In this document: positions 47,301 to 60,856 of the stretch, piece by piece
Layout of the letters: each line of letters opens with the position of its first letter
How positions within the stretch are numbered: position 1 is the stretch's first letter
Source of the DNA: Pratylenchus scribneri
Taxonomy: Eukaryota; Nematoda; Chromadorea; Rhabditida; Pratylenchidae
Length of the DNA stretch: 64,000 nt
Reading direction: 5' to 3'
Assembly: GCA_030063045.1 (NCBI GenBank)
Contig: JAQSEB010000031.1
Coordinates: forward strand, 1,550,001-1,614,000
The notes under the pieces: generated by a model
Told to the model about the DNA's origin: nothing
Database searches by the model: none
The model's input: only the letters and a program-made list of their open reading frames with translations
Made by a program: the position numbers and the translations under genes

Positions 47301-47788
47301 ACCTAAATGATGGAATGAAATGGGAAATTGTGAATTAAATTGACCAGCAATTGCCGAGGATTCCCTGGGTCACATCAAATGGACTTGCCCCCTCCACGAA
47401 CAATTTTGGATTATCCACAATTTCCTGCACAATTTACTGATTATTATTCCCTCAAAAATATTTAACCGACCCCCGGCCGTTTCCATTCAATTTCAAGGTC
47501 GGCCCCATTCCAACTTTTTTCGTCGAGAAACAATGATTCATTGTTTGGGGGAAAGTCGGTGTCCACAAAAAGTTGGCCACGCCTCAGGCAATCCCTTTTC
47601 AAATGGCGGTAGGCCTTTGAAGTGCGCGAGGCGGAAATGCTGGCGGCAGAGGAGGCGGCGGAAGCCGGAGTGGAAGTTGAAGAAGTGGATGGATGCTGAG
47701 GGTCAATTGGGGAATTGGATGAAGGGAGGACAATGACGCAGTCTTGCTTTGATGACAGAATCCACTCCAACAGAGGAGGGAGATGCAT
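44319..47788 (-). CDS. Calpain cysteine protease with C-terminal C2 domain (TRA-3/CAPN5 type)
   Basis: Calcium-dependent intracellular protease. The N-terminus (ATG at 47786-47788) leads through a Ser/Thr/Ala-rich stretch to [19 protein letters not shown]. The catalytic triad is intact: Cys in QGILGNCW (47347-47349), His in [12 protein letters not shown] (46057-46059) and Asn in [17 protein letters not shown] (45834-45836). Other landmarks are [48 protein letters not shown] and [20 protein letters not shown]. The C2-like domain has SRSVYLH-type words ([20 protein letters not shown]). Then comes a further C2 domain ([10 protein letters not shown] ... [20 protein letters not shown] ... CLGRAEL) and no EF hands, as in TRA-3 and CAPN5/6. 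One intron (44711-44802) has to use a GC donor. TRA-3 acts in worm sex determination; whether this copy does is unknown. Confidence 0.9.
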
Positions 47789-48977
47789 TTTTGTGCTGAG
47801 CAATGAAAGAATAAGGTTTTATGGTTTAGGAAATTATTAAAATGTAAATAAAAAGATATTATGGATGGCATATTTCCCTATTGGCAGAGGACATTCCGCC
47901 GTTTTATTTTTTTTCCGGTCATTGTGCATCTTTTGGGAAATGAATTTCGGGAAAATGTTGGATTGGAAAAGGCTGATTTTTCGGGAATTTATATGTGAAA
48001 AATGAAGGGCAAGTTGGCCGGATGGGGTGATTCATTCCACTCTGCTAGTGAATTCGGCAAAAATGGTTCATTTTTTTTATACAAAATTGTCAAATGAAAA
48101 TGAATTGTGCTTGGGGCAAATGGAAGGGAATCAATTGGGTTAAATTGGAAAATATAAATTTGACGGCTTTACATAATACTATTCTTCCTTCCAACACTGG
48201 GGCCAATAAAAATGGTGCCTACATTCTACATTCTATTCTACAAATGCGAAAATTGTAGGATGTAGGAAGAAATTTAATAAAAATGGATAAAAATTGTAGA
48301 ATTGTAGATATAGATGTCGAATTATAGATGTAGATTGTAAATTTAGAACGAAATTGGAGTCAATAAAATAATGAAATTTCGTTTTCTACAATCTACAAAT
48401 ATTTGAGTGGCGGTGATGAGCATCCCCCAAATTTTTGTAGAATGTAGTGCATGAATGTAGAAATGTAGAAAGAGAAAGCTTCATTTTTATTGGGAATACT
48501 ACATTTTACAAATTTCCGTCTACAATCTACAAATATGCGTCTACAATCTACAACTACATTTTTTTCCCATTTTTATTGAATTTGGTCTACATTTTACAAA
48601 TCTACAATCTACAAACTAAAAATGTAGATATAGATTGTATAATGTAGACACCATTTTTATTGGCCCCTGATCTCGTGATGGAAAAGCCGCATAAAATTCG
48701 TACATTTCCATATTTTTCCCTTCGCCGACCAAAAACGTGATTGCGGTCGAAATTTTTATTTCTCATATCGAAGGAGCGATGGAATTGGCCTTCTTACGAA
48801 CAATTTTGTCTAGTAACTTGAAATGAAGTCGGAAAAGAAAGGAATAAAAGAGGCTGTAGAAATGTTGGGGGGGGGGGAGGGTGGTCGATGCGGTTTTGGC
48901 CCATTTAGTTGAGATTGGTGGAGGGGGACAAAGTTTTGTGCATTCCTCCTTCCTCCGTTGCGCATCCTTCTCCTCTC
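47789..48977. other. Upstream region of calpain, including a MITE
   Basis: Apart from the transposon at 48197-48669 and a G11 run at 48867-48877, nothing gene-like is supported. TTCATTGCTCAG just before the calpain ATG is a possible trans-splice site. Confidence 0.4.
48197..48669. mobile_element. 473-bp MITE with about 28-bp terminal inverted repeats
   Basis: The left end reads CTGGGGCCAATAAAAATGGTG and continues CCTACATT; the right end, read backwards, is the same but for two bases (CAGGGGCC..., GTCTACATT). The inside is made of variants of TCTACAATCTACAAA and TGTAGATATAGATTGTA in both orientations, so the whole element could fold. The CAGGGGCC end recalls hAT transposons, but no 8-bp target duplication is visible. 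It has no coding capacity. Confidence 0.7.
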
Positions 48978-49156
48978 CTCCCTCATTTTTTGTTGTTCAC
49001 CAAAAATGGTAAAAGAGAATAAATGCATTGGAGGAAACCTCAAATTTACCAGCCAAAAGGAGAATTTCTTTTCATCATCTCGATTCTCGACCAATTCCAC
49101 CCAGTCGCAATCGTCCCGCCCCGCTATTCCCCTCAGCAAAAATAAAACATGTTATT
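48978..49156 (+). repeat. Direct repeat flanking minisatellite 3 (left copy)
   Basis: Begins CTCCCTCATTTTTTGTTGTT, contains CATCTCGATTCTCGAC and CCGCCCCGCTATTCCCCTC and ends CATGTTATT. The same landmarks in the same order occur in the right copy at 50042-50199, with small gaps and substitutions. Confidence 0.8.
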
Positions 49157-49157
49157 C

Positions 49158-50040
49158 ACAATTACAAATTAGAATAGAATTTACAATTATAATCGCAATT
49201 ACAACTTAGAATTTACAATTACAATCGCAATTACAACTTAGAATTTACAATTACAATCGCAATTACAACTTAGAATTTACAATTACAATCGCAATTACAA
49301 CTTAGAATTTACAATTACAATCGCAATTACAATTTAGAATTTACAATTACAATCGCAATTACAACTTAGAATTACAATTACAATCGCAATTACAACTTAG
49401 AATTTACAATTACAATCGCAATTACAATTTAGAATTTACAATTACAATCGCAATTACAACTTAGAATTACAATTACAATCGCAATTACAACTTAGAATTA
49501 CAATTACAATCGCAATTACAACTTAGAATTACAATTACAATCGCAATTACAACTTAGAATTTACAATTACAATCGCAATTACAACTTAGAATTACAATTA
49601 CAATCGCAATTACAACTTAGAATTACAATTACAATCGCAATTACAACTTAGAATTTACAATTACAATCGCAATTACAACTTAGAATTTACAATTACAATC
49701 GCAATTACAACTTAGAATTTACAATTACAATCGCAATTACAACTTACAATTTACAATTACAATCGCAATTACAACTTAGAATTTACAATTACAATTACAA
49801 TTTAGAATTACAATTACAATCGCAATTACAACTTAGAATTACAATTACAATCGCAATTACAACTTAGAATTTACAATTACAATCGCAATTACAATTTAGA
49901 ATTTACAATTACAATCGCAATTACAACTTAGAATTACAATTACAATCGCAATTACAACTTAGAATTTACAATTACAATCGCAATTACAATTTAGAATTTA
50001 CAATCACAATTACAAATTAAAATTTAGAAATCACAATTAC
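49158..50040 (+). repeat. Minisatellite 3, mostly 32-bp units
   Basis: Unit AATTTACAATTACAATCGCAATTACAACTTAG, with shorter copies lacking the first T-rich bases. It is the same family and orientation as minisatellite 2 but almost entirely the CGCAAT-containing 32-bp type. Confidence 0.97.
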
Positions 50041-50041
50041 A

Positions 50042-50199
50042 CTCCCTCATTTTTTTGTTGTTCAGCAAAAATGGAAAAAGGGGAAATGGTTACTCAAATA
50101 TAATATTTAAAAGAATTTTTCGCATCTCGATTCTCGACTAATTCCCTCCAGCCGTATTCGGCCGCCCCGCTATTCCCCTCGGCAAAAAACCATGTTATT
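50042..50199 (+). repeat. Direct repeat flanking minisatellite 3 (right copy)
   Basis: Matches 48978-49156 from CTCCCTCATTTTTTTGTTGTT through CATCTCGATTCTCGAC and GCCGCCCCGCTATTCCCCTC to CATGTTATT. The middle has diverged most. Confidence 0.8.
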
Positions 50200-50479
50200 T
50201 ATTCATTCAATTCCTTCTTAGGACTATAAAAAAGAAGCATAAAAATTGATTTTTATGGTCGAAAATGGAAAGGGGGAAAAATGAATTTATTCAGCCGGTC
50301 GGCTAATTGGGGGAAACTGCACAACTTTGTTGATTATTCTTGATTAATTGATTCAAAATTATTCGCCAGGAATAGTTGCTTCAAATTTAATATATTCGGT
50401 GATTCATAAAATGAAATCAACAACAATAACAATAAAAAATAAATGAATAATCATCAATCCAATCATTAAATCAATTCAT

Positions 50480-53219
50480 TCATTCTTCTTCTTCTCCTTC
50501 ATCCTTTTCTTCTTCCTCCTCCTCATCGTCCTCAATTCGTCGTCTTCTACGTTTTTTGGGCTTTTTTCCTCCATTCTTCTCATCATTTTTGTCCAAATTT
50601 TCAATCAATAATTTTCCCTCTTTGTTCATTCGAAATTCTCCATCCATTTTTCTTTTCTTCATTTCTTCTTTTCGGTCCAAATTTTTCACCAATGAAACTT
50701 TGCTTTCCAACGCCTTTCGATCCATTAAATCCAATGGGTCATCCTCATCCTCTTCTTCATCTACTTTCTCTTCAATGACCACCGAAAGTTTATTCCCTTT
50801 CATTCGTCGTTTTTTCTATAAAAATATTAGATATAATTGGCAAAAGAAATTGAAAATATTTACCCCATTCATTTGTGCCTTTTCCTCTTCTTCATCACTG
50901 CTTTCCTCACCCAAAATGTCGAAAATTGAATCGGCATTCGCCGTTTTTGCGCCCAAACTGATTAAACTGGACAATGCGGTCGTTGTGCTGCCCGAAATCA
51001 TCGAAGGTGTTCTCCCGCCAACATTTTCCCGTCCTTCAATTTGTTGGCTTCCTCCCTCCTTTCTTCTTTCCCTTCGTCGCCGCATTTTCTCCAAATTTTT
51101 CAACATTTTTGCCCAAATTTGTTTTTCATTGCAATTTTCACCCGTCTCAATGATTTTTAACAATTCTTCCAGCCCAAGTCGGTCAAGGAGTAAATTCAGC
51201 AAAAGTGCGTTGGATTTTCGAATTCGTACGGTTGGATTTTTTGTGGATTGATTGAAAATTGCTTTCATAATTATTTCCTAAAATGATTTTTTAATTTAAT
51301 TTAAATATACAAAAATTTTACCTTATATTGGTCGAACATGAATGCTGGCATTTTTTGGCAAATTGTTCGGACGAGACGAATTGCAAGGACCCTACATTTT
51401 GGATTGATAATTTGTTGTAATATTTCAGTTGAATGGCCAATTAATTGGGAAATTAGGGCAGCATTCACATTTTTAAGTTGTTTTTGTGCCAAAAAATTCA
51501 AAGCAATTAATGCGCATTGAAAATGGTCATTGCTTTCGTCAATTTTTGATGGAATTATTTTGAATAATTCAGCGAACATCCAATCCAATGGATTTGCTGA
51601 ATCCTCACTAAAAATATATTTCAATTTAATAATATTTTTGGCTAACCTTTCACCTGACCATAATTGATGAAGTTTTTCACTCATTTCCAATAAACAATTT
51701 GCACTTTGTTGCCTTGTTGGACTGCTATTTAATGGGTCCAAAAATGCGATGATTTCGTTATAAATTTTTGAGCAAAATTGAAAACATTCATCGAAATTTT
51801 TGAATGAGTTCAAAACCTGAAGAATAAATTATTTTAAAAATTAATTAAATTTGGACCAACATTTCTATAAATTGCAATTCGCCATTGGAATGAGGATTTG
51901 TTGAGTTTTTCGATGCCTTGTCCAATTAATTTGTGCAAAAATGGCCGATTCCAGTCAAAAAATTCCTTCAATTCATTCTCGCCAATTCGTTGATAAACTT
52001 GGGCCATAAGTCTTAAAAATGAAATATGAAAAACATAATAAATTAATTAATTAGACCTGAATGCCTTTTTCTTCATCCGCCCATCATTTGAATCGAACCA
52101 ATGTTCCAAACAATTAAAAATGGATTGTAAGTCTTGGCCATCTGCTGAAATGCACATCGAAATGAGAATATCCGCCAATGAAAGCTAAAAATATTAAATT
52201 TTAAAAATTATTAAATTTTATTTGCTAACATTTTTATCGGAAATTTGTCCTTTTGGAACATTCGGACCAGCCAATTTTTTCAATGCCACCGAAATATATT
52301 GCTTTAAAAGGTCCTTGGGGATATGCCGCATATAAAGACGCAATGTTTCCAAAGTGGAAAGGTGCACAGCTTTTGGGTCAATTTTCCGGTCAATTTCTTC
52401 TTGATCAATTCCATCATTTGTATAAATTGAGAATAAAATTGGGAGGAAATTCTTTGCAAATTGTGCCATAATATTCATTGATTTGTCCATTTGGAGTGCC
52501 GCACGAATTGAGGCCAATGCAGTCAAACGTAAATCGGGTCGTTCATTCAGGGCAGCGCCTAAAATTGGCAAATTATGAATAAATTGAATTTGATTAAAAA
52601 CCCAAAATTGGTGCTAAAATTGGCATTGTCTTTTGGAAATCATGTGGGGATGTGGCCAAATGCGAGGGTAATATTTGCCAAAGTTGATGTTCCTTTTTCA
52701 GCAATTTTTGTTTATTTTCGAGTGAAATATCCGCCTAAAATTGGAAAATATCATAAATTAATTTGCAATAATAAAATAAACCGAAGTGAGTTGGTTCAAT
52801 AAATTTGCCGATTCTTCTGTTTCCCGTTTTGGGAACTTTTGCTTTTGTTTTTCCGTCTGATCAGTATTTTGCTGTCCATCTTTTTTCCCATTCAAACTCA
52901 TTTCATCCTTAAATCAATTTAATTGGATTTATTTGAATTAATTCGGCACCAACCAATGGAAGTACAATGGCCTTTTCCAATTGCTGTTTTTGACCATTTC
53001 CTCCCTCTCCCTCCATTCGTTCGTCGACGGCTATCATTGGATAAATATTTGCAATTCGTTGGGCCCTGGCCGCATTTCGATGCTTCATCGATTTTGGATT
53101 GCTTGATGAACTGAAAAAAAAGTTTGAGAATATTTATAATATAATTGATCAGTGATTAACCTTCCGCCAACAAGTTTTGTGCCCTTTGAGGAGCCTTTAA
53201 CACGCATTCGCAATTTCAT
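50480..53219 (-). CDS. rrp12: RRP12-like ribosome biogenesis protein
   Basis: RRP12 is a HEAT-repeat nucleolar protein needed to mature and export pre-40S and pre-60S particles. The start (53217-53219) gives MKLRMRVKGSSKGTKLVGG. The next exon gives SSSNPKSMKHRNAARAQR, which fits the conserved SNP...HR-AARSRF word of RRP12. Then come LNERPDLRLTALASIRAALQ and AVHLSTLETLRLYMRHIPKD, repeats of amphipathic helices. The exon at 50816-51268 has RIRKSNALLLNLLLDRLGLE, then acidic IFDILGEESSDEEEE. The tail is strongly charged (KKPKKRRRRRIEDDEEEEEE) with the nuclear-localising look of the family. It starts 181 bases below the CSB stop on the same strand, so the two could share an operon. Confidence 0.8.
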
Positions 53220-53400
53220 CACTTCTTTAAATCAATTATTAGAATTAAAATAAATAAATTAATAATTGAAAAATATAAAAGCATTTAAAGTAAGTCATAA
53301 ATCATAATTTGATCAAATTAATAAATAATTTATACAATTTAATGGGGTAAAAAACAAATTAATGGAAGTCGTTTTGTTAATATTCGATTTTTATTGGGAT

Positions 53401-57895
<4,495 letters not shown>

Positions 57896-58060
57896 TTTCA
57901 CCAACTTTTTCTAAATTTAGAAATTTTATTTCAATTATTACATATGTGGAAATGAATAAAACCAAGTTTAGCAACCAAATTTCAAAATTTTATATTTGGA
58001 CAAATGCCATTTTTAAGTGAAATGCGATTCAATTCAATTGATGTTTATAAAGGTTGAGTG

Positions 58061-58130
58061 GCGTTTTGAAAATCGGACATTTATGCGCGTTTTGAAAATT
58101 TGGACATTTATAATTTAAATTTACGCCAAA
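58061..58130 (+). repeat. 70-bp inverted repeat, left copy (upstream of csb-1)
   Basis: Begins GCGTTTTGAAAATCGGACAT and ends TTTACGCCAAA. Its perfect reverse complement is at 60526-60595. It is built from two near-identical 26-base halves (GTTTTGAAAATCGGACATTT and GTTTTGAAAATTTGGACATT). Weaker match extends to about 58043-58155. It lies 166 bases upstream of the CSB start. Confidence 0.9.
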
Positions 58131-58408
58131 AGACGAAATGTCATAAAATTATAAAAAAAACTAAAATTAAGTAAAAATTTTATGTTTTTAATTGCTGCAT
58201 TTCGTTTTTAATTTTTCTACTGGATAATTTTATAATTCTGTAAAAAAATTTACAATTTTATAATTTCGTAACGAGGGTTTTATGATTCATGAATAAAGTT
58301 GTAACTTGCAAGATCTTCTTGAATAATTTATCAAATAAAAAAATAATAAATAACAAAATTTGTTGGATTGCCTTTTAATCTTCTAATTCAAATTGCAGTG
58401 GTTTTACT

Positions 58409-60281
58409 TCAATCTTCGCTTTCCACATTCACAGTGGTCAGCCGCTTGAAAGAAGTCACTGGCACGTGGGTGACCTGAAAAATGTTGAAATTGTATAATT
58501 GTTTAAAATATCATCAATAATGGGAAGGGGATGGATTTATTTATCAAAATTATTACTTATGTGTGATAACATTTTTTAAAAATCTAATTTAGAATTTTGA
58601 TTCATTGAATAATAAATACATTAAGAAACTAGAAATAGCTACTTCTACTTGTTTATATTATTAGCTGTCTATTATTAAAAAATATGTAGAGATTGAGACT
58701 GTTACGTAGTATTTTCAATTTTTAGAATATATTAATAGCTGATATTGATTATTTTCGCATTGTTTCGAGTTTCGACTCAATTAATATCTTACTATCCTAT
58801 CGAATAATTAGAACTCATGGCGAAACTTATTAAGAAAATCAATTTGTTATTAATGTTTAATAATATACCAAGGTGTAGAGTTTGTGCGGTGAGTCCTCGT
58901 CATCATTGCGTCGACGCGACAAGCGGACACGGACTCGATATGGAACATTGCTGGAAATTAGACAAATTAATTAAATTAAAAATAATTGAAATGGAATACC
59001 GAACCTTGAGACCAGAGGAATTTGTTCAAACGTGTGTCGATGCGAACGTCAGGAGTGCCAATTTGCTTCTCGGCAAATTTCTTGACCTCTTTGATGGCCC
59101 GCGGTGCTCGGTATTTGAAACCACTGAATAAAAAAGAAGTATTTAATTTGTCGATAAAACGGTTCAATGGTTTATTCTAGACCCGAGGCCCTCAACCCGA
59201 AACCCGATCGGAAAAATCTCGTCAAGACGAAGACGTATTGAATGGAACGGTTTATATTTATAATTAGTCATTGTTTGGTCAATAATTAAAGGGTATTAAA
59301 CGATTTAAATCAATTTTGATTCAAAACTATTATAAACCCAACCCAGATCAAAATAATCAAAGGAAAAGGATGCGTCTTGACGAGATCTACCGATACCGAT
59401 TTCGATTATTTATAGGACTTGTTATCTAGGACAAACCATTGAACCGTTAAAAATCCTTAAAATCCTTTCGTATGCTTAATATTTTCTGTCATTTTTAATA
59501 TTTTCAATAAAGATTCAGTAAAATTAGAATAATTGGCAATCCTAAAGAATCCGTATCCCAAAAAAAATTTTTTTAGATTTTTTCAAAAATTGGTTTCTAG
59601 AGGTTTTCGGAGGTGTAGAACACGATTCTGTCATCAATTTTGTCATATCTTGCCATCTTGGTAAGAAAATGCCGACCTTTACTAAGAAAAAGCAAAAGGA
59701 GGGCCTAGGGCATTTTCGTTAAATATTTTCTATGAGCAATATATAACTCATTCAACGCAACTCGGCGAGCAGAATCGAATGGTACCATAATTATAGGGCA
59801 ATATTCAGTTATCGGCAAGTTATGGCCAAAAGAAATATTTGTCTTGGTAAGAGAATTTGACTTCTAACTTGCTTAAAGTGCAATATTATCTTTTAAAAAT
59901 GGTACCATTCGATCCAGCTCGACGAGCTGCGTTGAATGAACTATAATTTGTCTATATAAAAATTTTCATCAAAAATGCCCTTGATTCCCTTTGTATATTT
60001 TCCAGGTAAAAGTTGGCATTTTCTTATCAAGATGGCAAGATATGGCAAAATGGATGTCAGATTCGTGTTCTAAGCCCCCGAAAACCCCTAGAAACTCATT
60101 TTTAAAAAATTAAAAAAAAATTTTTTTGGGGATACGGATTCTTTAGGATTGCCGAATAATTAAAAGGTAAACCGTACATTCCATGAATGAGCTTGTGCAT
60201 GTGAATGGTGTACTCGCGGGTGACCACCTTGTTCAATGAGCTCTTGGCCTTCTTCTCGCCACGTTGCTTCTTTGCCGCCAT
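58409..60281 (-). CDS. rpl-31: 60S ribosomal protein L31 (eL31)
   Basis: Large-subunit protein at the nascent-peptide exit tunnel. Exon one (ATG 60279-60281) gives [20 protein letters not shown] and [15 protein letters not shown]. Exon two (about 59124-59005) gives [20 protein letters not shown] and [20 protein letters not shown]. Exon three (about 58960-58873) gives [20 protein letters not shown] and PHKLYTLV. The last gives [21 protein letters not shown] to the stop at 58409-58411. Length (about 122 residues) and order match animal eL31. The first intron is about 1 kb, far longer than others here, because it holds two inverted-repeat transposons. The gene as a whole is bracketed by the 70-bp inverted repeats. 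Confidence 0.95.
59158..59448. mobile_element. 291-bp inverted-repeat element in rpl-31 intron 1
   Basis: The left end AACGGTTCAATGGTTT and right end AAACCATTGAACCGTT are perfect inverted copies. A second, inner pair (ATCTCGTCAAGACG near 59217, CGTCTTGACGAGAT near 59373) is also inverted. No ORF of note. No certain target-site duplication. Confidence 0.6.
59535..60153. mobile_element. 619-bp palindromic foldback MITE in rpl-31 intron 1
   Basis: Ends GGCAATCCTAAAGAATCCGT...ATCCC and its exact 25-base reverse complement. It is flanked on both sides by GAATAATT (59527-59534 and 60154-60161), an 8-bp target-site duplication. The arms continue as imperfect inverted copies almost to the middle: GCCATCTTGGTAAGAAAATG against CATTTTCTTATCAAGATGGC, and AATCGAATGGTACCA against TGGTACCATTCGAT. 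It is non-coding. An 8-bp duplication suits hAT- or Merlin-type transposases. Confidence 0.85.
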
Positions 60282-60856
60282 TTGCTTTTCGTTGTTTTTT
60301 GCCGATTATTAATTGATTGATAATTGATTTTATTCGCTGGAAACTTTTTATAATTTTAATTTTATAAATGAGTAAATAATTATTTAGTTCGGTTTCGGAA
60401 TTTTTTTGATTCATAGGCTATAGCCTTTGTTTATTGATCGGTTTGCATTCATTTGCATTTAATTTATTTTTTTTTACATTTCATTTATTTTATTAATTTT
60501 TTAATAATTTTAATGGCATTTCAACTTTGGCGTAAATTTAAATTATAAATGTCCAAATTTTCAAAACGCGCATAAATGTCCGATTTTCAAAACGCGCCAA
60601 TGCGGTTTATAAATTTTATTCCATTTAATTAGAATCGATAAATATAATAAAAGATTGAAAAGTGAAATGTGTGAAAATTTTCCAAAGATTAAAGAAAAAC
60701 AATTTTAAAAATAAGTGGATGGATCATCAAATTATTTAATGGAAGAAAAGCATAATCGGTTCGGTGTATTATTTAAAAAAAGGGAATAACCATAATCATT
60801 TTAATCTCAAAACCCAATCATCTCCGCACAAAACATCGTTCAGTCTGGACCGACCC
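60282..60856. other. rpl-31 upstream region
   Basis: Holds the right copy of the 70-bp inverted repeat and AT-rich sequence; no gene seen. It also covers the region just past the Argonaute stop codon at 60857, where AATAAA-type signals would be read on the minus strand (TTTATT near 60435). Confidence 0.45.
60526..60595 (-). repeat. 70-bp inverted repeat, right copy (upstream of rpl-31)
   Basis: Exact reverse complement of 58061-58130, about 245 bases upstream of the rpl-31 start codon. Weaker similarity continues for 15-25 bases on either side. Confidence 0.9.

Noticed and set aside
24894..50040. The three repeat arrays as CRISPR
   Set aside because: Units are head-to-tail with no unique spacers, in a eukaryotic genome; they are minisatellites.
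50556..51251. 231-codon plus-strand ORF rich in Ser and Phe
   Set aside because: Antisense shadow of the acidic, Lys-rich end of RRP12.
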